The notes under the pieces were generated by a model, which saw only the letters and a program-made list of their open reading frames with translations, had not been told where the DNA came from and searched no databases. A program made the position numbers and the translations under genes. This document shows, piece after piece, positions 1-8,644 of a DNA stretch of 35,768 nt (its first letter is position 1; every line of letters begins with the position of its first letter). Origin of the DNA: Desulfobacterales bacterium (GTDB lineage: Bacteria; Desulfobacterota; Desulfobacteria; Desulfobacterales; Desulfosalsimonadaceae); the NCBI GenBank assembly GCA_007134875.1, contig SLJY01000169.1:1-35768 (forward strand), read 5' to 3'.

Positions 1-689
1 CGCAGGGGGCGGTAGTACAGGTACATATGCTGCCCGTGACCGGTGTCGCGGACAAACCAGCTGCAGGGCATCACATCGATCATCTCCCGGAGTGCCTGGT
101 TCCACAAAAACCATTCATCGCGCTTTGGATTCCCGCCAATGGGAAAGCAGAGCATTTTCTCCCGGATAAAAGAGGCCTTGTCGCGCGAAAGAACATGGCG
201 GAGCGTATGCCGTAGTGCGTCCTTGCGGGCGGTTTCCTGGTTGTTGTCCGGGGTTTTGCACGCCGGCGGGGTGATACCGGACAGCGCCCCCCGGAAATCG
301 GAAGACGAGGTGAAACCGGCATCCGGCAGACGGGCCATATCCTGCCATGAGGCCATGCAATAGCTGCTGATCGCTTCCCAAAAGCGTCCCGGATTTCCGG
401 GCAGACTCCCCTGAATCGTGCACAATGCCGGCGATGAGCGTCCGCTGCTGTCGGCGCTGGAAAAAATTACACCGCACATCAGCCGGGATGTGCCCGGATA
501 GACGATCCAGAAATGACAGAGCTGCCCTTCGGGGCCGGCCGTATCCGTCGTACGGGCGGGAATTCCCGGCTTTTCGAGCCACCCCGCCAATGCATCGAAT
601 AAGGCCCCGTCCGGGTTGATCCGGATAAAATCCGCAAATGCGGGGTGTTTTCCCCAAAAAGAACAAACCCACTGCGTCACTTGTTTCAC
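1..689 (-). CDS. tagF: TagF-like type VI secretion accessory protein (partial, C-terminus off the left edge)
   Basis: The reading frame starts at a GTG whose last two bases lie in the tssM stop codon (GTGA overlap at 686-689), so it is translationally coupled to tssM. It is open to the window edge, giving about 229 residues. The N-terminus reads ...WVCSFWGKHPAFADFI, which resembles the FxGKxPxxxDF motif that opens TagF/SciT family proteins, and Trp-rich segments follow (FWIVYP, FWEAIS, SWQDMARLP). In other T6SSs TagF is a cytoplasmic post-translational repressor that acts through the Fha/threonine-phosphorylation branch. The position directly after tssM fits that family. The assignment rests on the N-terminal motif and the context, since the rest is divergent and the C-terminus is not visible. 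A longer-looking frame on the same strand that starts inside tssM is a shadow of this gene. Confidence 0.62.
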   Translation of the reverse strand, partial: MKQVTQWVCSFWGKHPAFADFIRINPDGALFDALAGWLEKPGIPARTTDTAGPEGQLCHFWIVYPGTSRLMCGVIFSSADSSGRSSPALCTIQGSLPGNPGRFWEAISSYCMASWQDMARLPDAGFTSSSDFRGALSGITPPACKTPDNNQETARKDALRHTLRHVLSRDKASFIREKMLCFPIGGNPKRDEWFLWNQALREMIDVMPCSWFVRDTGHGQHMYLYYRPL

Positions 690-3600
690 CGCCTGCCAAG
701 GATTGTAACGGGAACATCATCGGGCACGTTTTTCAGCAAATCGATTACCGGGGGTGCATTGTCCAGCCGGTAGGCCACCCGTATCCAGGAGATTCCTTTA
801 TTAATAAGCATTTCGGATTGTTCCGGAAAATCCGCCGGCGTGAATCGCCGGAAACCATGCCGGAAATCGTCAAGAAAATGCGCAAAGCCCATGTCTCCCT
901 CATAGGTATAGCGAAGCCGGGTGTCCGGCAGCTGGATCGTCAACTGTGTATCCCCGCACCCTTCCATACGCCAGTCGAACCGGGCGGACGCACGAAAGTT
1001 GTAGTTTTCGAGCTGTACCGGCCCCGAATCACAGGCAAGCGTCAGAAACACGGCCCGCGGGAAAATTCCGGCATCTTCGTTGATCTCAACGGGCAGGGTA
1101 CTTATTTCCACCGGATACACATCCCGGACATCTGCGGTGCCATCCGCGCCCTGGTCCAGAAACGCGATGAACTTATCGGAAAAGGATACCCTTTTGCCGA
1201 AGGATGTCGTGGCCTGAAAGCCGTCTTTTCCCCGCCGCATAAACGGGGCGGCCGGCCCGTCGAGAAATTGCCAGGCAGCCCCGTCCCGGCGGTTGAAGAC
1301 CCTGTAGGCAACCTTATGCGGATCAATGCCGCGGGCATCGGCCAAAACCATCTCCTCCCACTTTTGCTGCAGGACACTGCCGGCTTCCCGCGTGGCAAAG
1401 CCTGCAAGGTAATCCAGCGGTCCCCGGATCAACACGCCGGCCGCTGAAAAATCGTTTCCGGCCCCCGGGCGGGCGCTTACAGCCTTTTCGATGGCAACTG
1501 TCAGGGCCTCCAATGCGTCACGCACTTCAAAAAATGGACTGTCTTTGCCTGTACCGGGACGGCTTTCGGCAAAAAAGCCCCCTGCCATATCAAAGGCGGC
1601 TTCAGGCGAGCGCCCGACGGGTTCTATGTTTTGCAGAATCTGGATGAACGCCTGCCAGGATTCCGCTGCTTGTATTCTGGCTTCTTTGATCCGGGCCGCT
1701 TCCGGCGATGTTACAGTGCCCACCCTTTGTTCCGCTTGATCCGAGCGCATCCGGATCCGATCCATAAGGGATTTATCGGCTTCTTCCGTCTCGACCCGTG
1801 TATTGCGGATTGTTTCGATTTCGACTATTGTCTCGGCCCAGGGTGGAAGGTCGTCAAGCACGCGAAGCTGCCCGGCCATTTCGGAAAGCAGCGTAAAAAA
1901 GGGGTTGTGCTCTGTTGCCATTTCCCTGGCGATCGATCGCTGTTTGATGCGGGTGCTTAGCAGATCGGCCCCTTCCGGGAAATTAAAGGCAAAATTGGCC
2001 CATGCCTGCAGATACATATTTTCATACTGCCGCAAAAATTCATTTCTTTCCCGTACAAACCCCGGCGGGGAGCCCAGCACATGTTCCATCCGGTCCAGAA
2101 ATGAAAGAACCTGCAGCCGGCCTTTTCGGGTGTAAGCCGCCTCGATGTACGGGTACCCCGCGCCTTGCTGGGAATTTTGCAGCGCCTTCCAGAAGTCATT
2201 GAGCCGGATGCCGCTTACATTGGGCGGTTCTTTGCCTGCAATCCAATTCAGATTCATATTCCGGCTTTCCAGAAGTTGAATCAGGCGGGCATGCAGCGCT
2301 TCGAATCGTTTTTCAATATCGGCGCGTCCGGCGTCCAGCGCATTGTAGCGCCAGTAATTTTCGCCGAATAAAAATATCAGGTCCCGCGGCATATCCGGGT
2401 TCACCACCTGCAATATCTCCGATGACAAGCCGGAAAGCCAGGCATCGGATTCGTGTCGTATGCCTTCCATACTCATTTGTAAAAGCCGCATGCGTGCCGT
2501 TATGTGGCCTGCATATTCCGCCAGGACGGCATCGGGGGTATCTTCGTCAAAGGAACCGATCGTTTCCTGCAGCTTCCGATCCATGACCAGTAAAAGGTGC
2601 TTGCGGAAATGATCGATATACCGGTCCACGAATTGCTTTTCCACCCGAAGGCTGTGATCAAAGCCGAATCGGGGGACAAGCCAGTTCCGGTTCAGTTGCC
2701 GGACCTGCTCAATCCGGCTGCCGTAATCCGAAAGCATCAGCAAGTCGGTGGAAAGATCACCGGTAAAGACCGGCATGCTGTCGGTTGTACGGTATATTTC
2801 CTCTATGGATTCGATATTTTTAAAATATGAAAAACTGACGAGACCCAGCAGGCAGATCCAGAGAAGGCACCATGCGGTAAGCCCGAGACGCGCCGTAATT
2901 CGCCGCCATCGGAAATATTCGTGAATCGGCAAAAACAGATTCCGGTCACCGGGCAGAATCTTTTTAAAGAAATCCCTCAGAAACAGGCCGTTTCGGGGAT
3001 TGGCCGGCGCGGCGGCCGCAATATTGAAATGATCGATAAACTCGGAGCAGGGTTTTTCCCCCTGCTTGCCGCTTGAATAATAAATCCCCATGAACATGGG
3101 GGTTTCCTGGTACGGGTTCTCCTGGAAAACGCCCTGGGCAAAAGCGTTCAAACCGGCGTAGAGTTTGTTGAATTCATCCGGGAAGAGCAATGCGCCCGGG
3201 TCGATCCGGGAAGATCCCTGAATAATCAACAGCCGCAGATCTTTAAGCCGGTCGCAGACAAACCGGTGCGCGGTGTCCAGAAATGACTGCCACGTGTCCG
3301 CCGGTTCGCAAGCACTGTACCCCATGGCCTGGTTCATACGGTCATCGGGAATCATCTGGCTGAACGGGTTGAAACCATGTACCCGGTCGAGCTTTGTAAC
3401 CATGAGATATACGGGAAATTTAGCGCCGCATATCCGCATGAGCTGATCGGTGCGCTTGCGCAGGTTCAGCCCGTTTTCCCGCAGGTCGTCGGCGGATTTT
3501 GTCAGCAGATGATCGGCACTGACGGTCAGGATGATGCCGTTGAGCGGCTCTTTTTTCCGGTATCTGGCCAGCAGGGTCAAAAAGCGCTCCCACTCTTGCC

Positions 3601-4147
3601 TGTCCGGCTCATCATCTACGGGAACAGAGTACCTGCCGGCGGTATCCAGTACGATGGCCTCGTCAAAAAACCACCAGTCAAAATTGCGCGTTCCGGCGAT
3701 ACCGGCGCTGACTTCGGCCACCGGCGAATTCGCCTTGGCATTTCTGATGGCGGTTGTCTTGCCGCTGCCCGATTCGCCCAGCACCATATACCAGGGCAGC
3801 ACATACAGGGGGTTGCCGAGTTTTTTCAGGTTGGACTGCCGAAGCAGATCAACGGAAGTTTTCCATTTTTCCTGCAGATCCTTCAGATGACGCTGCTCAT
3901 GAGGGGGCGCATTGCCGATGGCGCTTACATCCTGGTCAATGACCTGCCGGACGAATTGTCTTTCCCGGCGGCGCAGCAAATATTTTTTCAGGAAAAGAAG
4001 CCCGAACACGACGCTGAGAAACCCTGCGGCCAGGGGAAGTCCGACCCACCACGGCCATCGCATAAAGACGACCAGTGCTGCAATGGATACGGCAAAAATC
4101 ACCAGCAACAGGGCATACAGGAAAATCATCCGTATTTTACGAATCAT
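686..4147 (-). CDS. tssM: TssM (IcmF) type VI secretion inner-membrane protein
   Basis: TssM forms the trans-envelope core of the T6SS with TssL and the TssJ lipoprotein, spanning the periplasm from the inner membrane. The 1153-residue product has the usual family length and plan. Two membrane helices lie at about residues 8-28 and 33-53, followed by a cytoplasmic NTPase-like domain with a clear Walker A (GESGSGKT, from about residue 124), a DTAGRY Walker B-like motif (about 168) and a TKLD guanine-specificity-like motif (about 251). A third membrane helix at about 421-442 leads to the large periplasmic part. The intact Walker A suggests nucleotide binding is retained, which not all TssM proteins do. 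The gene lies 29 bases after tssL and overlaps the TagF-like gene by 4 bases, so all are one operon. Confidence 0.95.
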   Translation of the reverse strand: MIRKIRMIFLYALLLVIFAVSIAALVVFMRWPWWVGLPLAAGFLSVVFGLLFLKKYLLRRRERQFVRQVIDQDVSAIGNAPPHEQRHLKDLQEKWKTSVDLLRQSNLKKLGNPLYVLPWYMVLGESGSGKTTAIRNAKANSPVAEVSAGIAGTRNFDWWFFDEAIVLDTAGRYSVPVDDEPDRQEWERFLTLLARYRKKEPLNGIILTVSADHLLTKSADDLRENGLNLRKRTDQLMRICGAKFPVYLMVTKLDRVHGFNPFSQMIPDDRMNQAMGYSACEPADTWQSFLDTAHRFVCDRLKDLRLLIIQGSSRIDPGALLFPDEFNKLYAGLNAFAQGVFQENPYQETPMFMGIYYSSGKQGEKPCSEFIDHFNIAAAAPANPRNGLFLRDFFKKILPGDRNLFLPIHEYFRWRRITARLGLTAWCLLWICLLGLVSFSYFKNIESIEEIYRTTDSMPVFTGDLSTDLLMLSDYGSRIEQVRQLNRNWLVPRFGFDHSLRVEKQFVDRYIDHFRKHLLLVMDRKLQETIGSFDEDTPDAVLAEYAGHITARMRLLQMSMEGIRHESDAWLSGLSSEILQVVNPDMPRDLIFLFGENYWRYNALDAGRADIEKRFEALHARLIQLLESRNMNLNWIAGKEPPNVSGIRLNDFWKALQNSQQGAGYPYIEAAYTRKGRLQVLSFLDRMEHVLGSPPGFVRERNEFLRQYENMYLQAWANFAFNFPEGADLLSTRIKQRSIAREMATEHNPFFTLLSEMAGQLRVLDDLPPWAETIVEIETIRNTRVETEEADKSLMDRIRMRSDQAEQRVGTVTSPEAARIKEARIQAAESWQAFIQILQNIEPVGRSPEAAFDMAGGFFAESRPGTGKDSPFFEVRDALEALTVAIEKAVSARPGAGNDFSAAGVLIRGPLDYLAGFATREAGSVLQQKWEEMVLADARGIDPHKVAYRVFNRRDGAAWQFLDGPAAPFMRRGKDGFQATTSFGKRVSFSDKFIAFLDQGADGTADVRDVYPVEISTLPVEINEDAGIFPRAVFLTLACDSGPVQLENYNFRASARFDWRMEGCGDTQLTIQLPDTRLRYTYEGDMGFAHFLDDFRHGFRRFTPADFPEQSEMLINKGISWIRVAYRLDNAPPVIDLLKNVPDDVPVTILGRR

Positions 4148-4176
4148 GGGACCGACCCGCCAATCGCGTGTAAGAA

Positions 4177-4884
4177 TTATCCAAGCAGCGCCCGGAGTTT
4201 TTCATGATAAAGAAGGTATGCGCCCGCCACAGCAAGCGGCGGCAGGATCAAAAGCAATTTACCGGATGCAGATGAGAATATTCCGGCAAACTTCGGCACA
4301 GCGCCTTTTCCGGATCGATCCTGGCAGGCTTCCGGGAAGAGCGCTTCAGGAAGGTTCATTTCCTGATCTTCACTGAAATATTTCAAAAGGTTGTCCACCT
4401 TGATCTCGGATAGTTCGATTTGATCGTCATCCGCATAGAACTGACCGTTGTATCCCAATGCCAGGCAATAGGTATAAACTTCACGGACTTCCCGATCGTT
4501 TTCTTTCAAGCTCTCCAGGCGGCTGAAAAATTCCCTGCCCGCCATGGTTGTCTGAAAGAATTTGAGCTGTAGCTGATTTTGCTGCCACCTGTTTTGCTCC
4601 GACCAGGATGAGCACATGATTTTTTCATCAACCCATGCGCACACCGGGAAGCACCCCTTTTTCCAGTCAGGGCGGTGAATTTTCGCAAGCTTGGCCTGTT
4701 TCCCCGACCTTTCCAGAAGCGTTTCGTAATGCGCCTGTACGGATTCGAAATCCGGGTGGTGCCGGCCCAGGCCTTCAACCAGGTACAGGGTATAGGCGAT
4801 TATTTCCATGAAGCAATCAATCAGCCGGTCTGCCGGCTGGTATCCGTTTACGGACGCGGATGGCGAGTGGGCGGACTCCGTCAT
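4177..4884 (-). CDS. tssL: TssL (DotU) type VI secretion inner-membrane protein
   Basis: TssL is the tail-anchored partner of TssM in the T6SS membrane complex. The 235-residue product has the DotU-domain pattern: an N-terminal helical region (DCFMEIIAYTLYLVE), the conserved WVDEKIMCSSW motif in the middle, and a single membrane helix at about residues 210-227 close to the C-terminus. There is no OmpA/peptidoglycan-binding extension, so this is the short form that depends on a separate anchoring protein or on TssM/TssJ. An AGGTGA Shine-Dalgarno sequence lies 6-8 bases before the ATG. It sits between tssK (49 bases upstream) and tssM (29 bases downstream). Confidence 0.93.
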   Translation of the reverse strand: MTESAHSPSASVNGYQPADRLIDCFMEIIAYTLYLVEGLGRHHPDFESVQAHYETLLERSGKQAKLAKIHRPDWKKGCFPVCAWVDEKIMCSSWSEQNRWQQNQLQLKFFQTTMAGREFFSRLESLKENDREVREVYTYCLALGYNGQFYADDDQIELSEIKVDNLLKYFSEDQEMNLPEALFPEACQDRSGKGAVPKFAGIFSSASGKLLLILPPLAVAGAYLLYHEKLRALLG

Positions 4885-4933
4885 GGCGCTTCACCTGGTG
4901 ATTGAATAAAATGGCGTGGCGGGAAAACCATCG

Positions 4934-6328
4934 CTATGCGTCTTTGCGCAGTACCACGAGTTCCGCGGCAAGGTCTTCTGGCGAGTTTTCCCAGTAAATA
5001 CGGATATTTTGATGGCGTTCGACATATCGCCATAAAGCATCCGAGCGATCGACACGGTAATAGGTCGAATCCGGTCGCCGGGGCAACCCGGGGGGCGGTA
5101 TCTTGCTCTGTTCCAGGGCGATCCCAGGCAGTGCCCGGGAAATGAGTGTCGGCATATGGTCGATGGAACATATTTTCACGATGTTTTTCAGGGTTTTTTG
5201 CAGCCCGGCCGCATCGGTTTTGCTTCTGAGTACCAGGTAAAATTCGTTTCGCCGGTCCAGGGCCTTCGGGGGGATATTCGCTGTAAATCCCGTTTCATCG
5301 GCATCCAGGCGGATGATATGCTCCGGGCCGATAATAATATCGTTTAACAGTTCGGTGATAAGCATCGCGGCATCGGAAAAGCAGCCCGTCAGGTTCCCGT
5401 GATCGTAGGCCGGCATCAGTTTCGTGTCATTTGCGGCTTCCCCAAGGGCATTGATCCGGTCGGAAAACGAGCTGAGCTCTCCCACTATCTGGCGGAACAA
5501 CCCGTACACATGCCATGGATGGATGGCTTTTGCCTCCAGGAGATGGAACAGGACCGGGGCATACCGGTTCAGGGATCGAAGCGCCAGGAGGTAGACCATG
5601 TATTCGGTATCAAAAGCCGATACCTGCATTTCCTTGGGGCTTTTGTATTCCTGGAGTTGCCGGCACCGGGAGGCAAGCTGGTCGCGGACCGATTTGACGA
5701 GTTTGAACAGGCTGTCGGAGGCTTCCACCGTCATACACGGCGGGATGAATTCCCCGGAGAGTACGATGTCATCGCCCTCCCGCAAAAGCTGGGCAACCGG
5801 CAGAAGCTCGTAGTCGTTGATCCGGTTGATCTCGGTCTCCCAGAAAATCCGAAGCATGTATTGCATTTTCCGGACAGCGGCGGCGGGTCCTTCGGCGTAC
5901 AGATCGTCGATTTCCTCCGCATCTCTGCCGGTTACCAGGCGGACGGCCGCATCGTTTGCACCGTCGGCATTTTCGAGCACTTTTACATTGGGCGTATTGG
6001 GATCCAGTTTTTTCAATCCCAGATACACGGTAAACGGTTTGTCCGTTTCCACCCATGCAAGATCGAAAGACCGGGATTGCAGAAAACTGTTGCCGGGGTA
6101 TTCCGCCCAGGTGCCGCCCGGGAAAAGCAGCTCCGCCTGGTGGATTTCAAAAACCTGGTTTTTCAGTGCGTTTTTGTTTATCCGGTGTCGGATGATCCCC
6201 CAGAAATAAGGCGAAATATGCTCTTTCAGGGGGAGTAACAGCGAATGCTGGTAATTATCGAACTGTTGAAAATGGTGAGGCTGCAAAAACAACCCCTGGT
6301 GCCAGAACAACGGGCATTGCGACTTCAT
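4934..6328 (-). CDS. tssK: TssK type VI secretion baseplate protein
   Basis: TssK links the phage-like T6SS baseplate to the TssJLM membrane complex. The 464-residue product begins with the family hallmark LFWHQGLFLQPHHFQ (about residues 7-21) and has the usual length. Its C-terminal head region (about 320-460) contains IPPPGLPRRPDSTYYRVD, typical of the domain that binds TssL/TssM. The ATG overlaps the tssJ stop by 4 bases (6325-6328), which shows tight translational coupling. Confidence is high. Confidence 0.95.
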   Translation of the reverse strand: MKSQCPLFWHQGLFLQPHHFQQFDNYQHSLLLPLKEHISPYFWGIIRHRINKNALKNQVFEIHQAELLFPGGTWAEYPGNSFLQSRSFDLAWVETDKPFTVYLGLKKLDPNTPNVKVLENADGANDAAVRLVTGRDAEEIDDLYAEGPAAAVRKMQYMLRIFWETEINRINDYELLPVAQLLREGDDIVLSGEFIPPCMTVEASDSLFKLVKSVRDQLASRCRQLQEYKSPKEMQVSAFDTEYMVYLLALRSLNRYAPVLFHLLEAKAIHPWHVYGLFRQIVGELSSFSDRINALGEAANDTKLMPAYDHGNLTGCFSDAAMLITELLNDIIIGPEHIIRLDADETGFTANIPPKALDRRNEFYLVLRSKTDAAGLQKTLKNIVKICSIDHMPTLISRALPGIALEQSKIPPPGLPRRPDSTYYRVDRSDALWRYVERHQNIRIYWENSPEDLAAELVVLRKDA

Positions 6329-6930
6329 GAGGGGTCCTTTCGGAGATGCATTGCACGGGGGCCGAGTTGCAGATCGACAAAAAGGCGGCCGGGCCGGGAG
6401 TGGATAGTTTTTCGTAAAAACCCATGTTCTGTTTTTTCGACCGGTATCCGGACCAGCCGGGTGGATTGTTCCGGTACGCTATCGAAGTACCCGGCCACCA
6501 CACCAATCCACCTGGCATCTTCTACCCGGTCGATATGCAGCACATCGCTGCTTCCGGGGTTGATAAAGAAACGCTGAAGATCCGTCTTGTTTTTCAGGTC
6601 GATGCTTTTTCGCCGGTCAAGGTCGTGATATTGGAGCAGCCGGAGGATGCCGTCTGGCGTTTGGGTGTAGTTTGTAAAATCAGCGGCATCGCTAAGCTGA
6701 AACACCAGGAGCATGAGCGTGTGGGAGGAACCGCCGTACTGATTCAGATCGGGGGAGGCGTCATATTGCAGATGAATAGCATCCTGCTCGAAATCCCATT
6801 GTACCGGCGGCGGCGCTGTTTGGTTTTTTGACTGGCACGCCGTGCACATTATCGACAGGATAGTGACAATGCCAAAGACTATCCGGAGGCTGGAATTTAT
6901 TCGGTTGTCAGTAGTAGGGTAGAGACGCAT
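6325..6930 (-). CDS. tssJ: TssJ type VI secretion outer-membrane lipoprotein
   Basis: TssJ anchors the periplasmic part of TssM to the outer membrane. From the chosen ATG at 6930 the product is 201 residues. It starts with a basic N-terminus, a hydrophobic stretch and a lipobox ending in MCTAC, so the acylated cysteine would be followed by QSKN (Asp is absent at +2, which is compatible with outer-membrane sorting). The mature part has the TssJ pattern LNQYGGSSHTLMLLVFQLSD, a small transthyretin-like beta-sandwich. A longer start 36 bases upstream would read through the end of a repeat element. The 6930 start has GGAG five bases before it and gives a proper signal peptide. It is the first gene of the tssJ-K-L-M-tagF operon. 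Confidence 0.88.
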   Translation of the reverse strand: MRLYPTTDNRINSSLRIVFGIVTILSIMCTACQSKNQTAPPPVQWDFEQDAIHLQYDASPDLNQYGGSSHTLMLLVFQLSDAADFTNYTQTPDGILRLLQYHDLDRRKSIDLKNKTDLQRFFINPGSSDVLHIDRVEDARWIGVVAGYFDSVPEQSTRLVRIPVEKTEHGFLRKTIHSRPGRLFVDLQLGPRAMHLRKDPS

Positions 6931-6944
6931 TGCCACTCCAATTA

Positions 6945-7118
6945 TGACGGCTTCGTAAAAGTCCAATATCTGCGTTACGCGCGATTTCTCAGAATTTGCG
7001 GCTTACGCCTTGTAAATATGCACGTGCGCCAAGTACTCTGTATTCTTCGAAATCGCGCAAGCCTTGATCTTGAACTTTTTACAAAGCCGTCGGATCGAGA
7101 CTTTTTATGAGTGCATCA
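6945..7118 (+). repeat. Family A palindromic element, copy 1
   Basis: This full copy is about 174 bp, with the left end TGACGGCTTCGTAAAAG and the right end TTTTTATGAGTGCATCA. The left half is an imperfect reverse complement of bases about 7035-7092, so the single strand can fold into a hairpin of about 50 bp. It sits directly upstream of tssJ, between the gene and a possible sigma-54 promoter. The flanks (ATTA / ATAA) are near-identical but not a perfect direct repeat. Confidence 0.9.
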
Positions 7119-7386
7119 ATAATGTCAAGGAAATTATCCGACGGATTCGGACGAAACCCCGTGAACCGGATACGAAAGATGCAAATTGCATCCTGTTGCA
7201 CTTCCTGTTATATATTTGCAATACTTGTTCCACCCGGCAGCCTTTGTTTTTTTTGTGCGTTAGCCGGTGCTTTTACCGGTGTTTTTTCCGGGGATAAGCA
7301 AAAGCAGCGTTTCCTGAAAGTCAAAATCCCGACGGTCAACAATCCGACATGATCCGGCTGCTATACCCTTTTTTGACAAAGAACCT
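7119..7386. other. Intergenic spacer between two family A elements
   Basis: No convincing gene is visible. The segment is flanked by element copies 1 and 2 and holds a possible sigma-54 promoter for tssJ (listed separately). On the plus strand there is a weak CCGGT/ACCGG stem followed by T6, but no plus-strand gene needs it. Confidence 0.5.
7217..7233 (-). promoter_or_regulatory. Candidate sigma-54 promoter for the tss operon
   Basis: On the minus strand the sequence TGGAACAAGTATTGCA matches the sigma-54 -24/-12 pattern: GG and GC dinucleotides exactly 12 bases apart, with the AC after the -24 box and TTGCA at -12. The C after TGG is replaced by A. It points toward tssJ, about 285 bases away, with a family A element in between. 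T6SS operons are often sigma-54 dependent in other Proteobacteria. A single site by eye is only suggestive. Confidence 0.35.
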
Positions 7387-7539
7387 TGACGGCTTCGTAA
7401 AAAGTCCAAAATCTGAGCTTGCGCGCGATTGTTCAGAATTTCATGAACGCTAAGCGCTCTGCATTCTTCGAAATCGCGCAAACCTTGATTTTGGACTTTT
7501 TGCAAAGCCGTCGGGTCGAGTCTTTTTACGAGTGCATCA
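7387..7539 (+). repeat. Family A palindromic element, copy 2
   Basis: This 153-bp copy begins TGACGGCTTCGTAAAAAG and ends GAGTGCATCA. It has perfect 4-bp direct flanks, ACCT at 7383-7386 and ACCT at 7540-7543, as expected for a target-site duplication. Both arms carry CCAAAATC where most other copies have CCAATATC on the left and the complement of TCAAGATC on the right, so the arms changed together. The loop is shorter than in copy 1. It lies just downstream of the solute-binding-protein gene. Confidence 0.92.
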
Positions 7540-7560
7540 ACCTTAGCATAGGAAGAAACA

Positions 7561-8616
7561 TCAACGGATTTTCCTGTTTTCCGGAAGGACAATCTCCCGG
7601 TAGAGTTCATCCGTTGCGGCCAGCAGGTCAAAAGGGGGATTGAAGCCGACTATGTTGGCAACCCGGAGATTGAATGATATCTTGGGTGTTCCCCGGTCCA
7701 CCATGTTCAGATTCCTTGGTTTTTCGCCCTCCAGGATCCGGATTATCCCGTCGGCAATAAAATCGCCGCGCCGGCTGAAATCGACGGTGGAAAACCCCAT
7801 CAGGGCGCCTGCCCGGACATCCCGCGAACCGTTTCGGGCAAACGTGGGAATGCCTTTATCGTTAAGGTAGTTGAAAATCATCTCCACGTCGCTGTTTTCC
7901 CAGTCGAATCCCAGAAGAGACGGAATAAAAAAGGCGTCCATGCCCTGCCCCACGAGATACCGGAGCCCTTCAAGGCAATCCTCGGCGGATTCCGTGTTAA
8001 TCCGGTCATAGGTCAGAATTTCGAAGCCTCTTTCCCGCGCAACCGCTTCGGCCTCCCGGAGGTTTGTATACTGCCTGCCCGAAGCCGTATCGGGGTAGAT
8101 CAGGCCGAGCCTTTCAAATTCCACAACCTGGTGAAACATTTCGATCATACGGCGGTATCTGTCCGGATCGAGGCGGACGGTGAAGTTGTCCACTCCGGAA
8201 TCTTCCCGGCTGTCCACGAACCCGGCATCGATCGGATCGGAAATTGCCATTCCGACAATCGGGGTCTTCCCGTTGTTGGCCGCCAGCAGGGCCCTGGTGG
8301 CATCGGTTCCGGCGGAGACGATCATGTCCAGGTCCTTCCGTCCCATCAGTGCGTCGGCCCGATCTTCCAGCTGATCGTCACGGTCCCACCCGGGGCTGAA
8401 CCATGCATCTTCCGGAAACACAATCTTTTCCTCCCATCCTTTTGCCTGTATAGACTGCCTGACCGCTTCCATGGAGTCGGAAAAGAGCCAGTATGAGCCG
8501 CCTTCCAGGTAGCCTGCTCTGTATTGTTCAGCACCGACAGGCTGCACGAGAAGAAACGTCGTTACAAAGGCCGTCAGTATAATACCTGCGGCTGCGTTGG
8601 AAAGGGATTTTACCAT
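7561..8616 (-). CDS. ABC-type substrate-binding protein (ABC_sub_bind family)
   Basis: The 351-residue exported protein has a signal peptide (hydrophobic residues about 9-27, cleavage likely after PVGA at residue 29). The mature part has the two-lobed pattern of the ABC_sub_bind family (YtrP/TrpX-like): DLDMIVSAGTDATRALL, TPIVGMAISDPIDAGFV, LGLIYPDTASGRQYTNLREAEAV and a late GFSTVDFSRRGDFIADGIIRILEG segment. In that family the proteins deliver small substrates, often amino-acid-like, to an ABC permease, or act as the sensing part of signalling systems. No permease or ATPase gene is adjacent, so the partner is elsewhere or it is a sensor. It starts 28 bases after the end of the upstream gene (8645-9904), and the two are probably co-transcribed. 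The substrate cannot be read from the sequence. Confidence 0.82.
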   Translation of the reverse strand: MVKSLSNAAAGIILTAFVTTFLLVQPVGAEQYRAGYLEGGSYWLFSDSMEAVRQSIQAKGWEEKIVFPEDAWFSPGWDRDDQLEDRADALMGRKDLDMIVSAGTDATRALLAANNGKTPIVGMAISDPIDAGFVDSREDSGVDNFTVRLDPDRYRRMIEMFHQVVEFERLGLIYPDTASGRQYTNLREAEAVARERGFEILTYDRINTESAEDCLEGLRYLVGQGMDAFFIPSLLGFDWENSDVEMIFNYLNDKGIPTFARNGSRDVRAGALMGFSTVDFSRRGDFIADGIIRILEGEKPRNLNMVDRGTPKISFNLRVANIVGFNPPFDLLAATDELYREIVLPENRKIR

Positions 8617-8644
8617 ATCAATCTCCGTTGCTGTTGCAGCGTCA

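Noticed and set aside
115-720. Minus-strand frame of 201 codons overlapping the end of tssM
   Set aside because: It is rich in Arg/Pro/Gly, with no family pattern. The adjacent frame starting at 689 encodes the TagF-like protein and fits the tssM overlap.
638-1447. Plus-strand frame of 269 codons opposite tssM
   Set aside because: This is a shadow of tssM, as are the other plus-strand frames up to 4376; no motif, no ribosome site.
7262-7290. CCGGT/ACCGG stem followed by T6 as a terminator
   Set aside because: It points along the plus strand where no gene ends; all nearby genes are on the minus strand, and the stem is only 5 bp.
7064-7352. Plus-strand frames within and after the family A element
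   Set aside because: They consist of translated repeat sequence (the LNFLQSRRIETFYECI-type peptide recurs wherever the element occurs), so they are by-products of the repeat and not genes.
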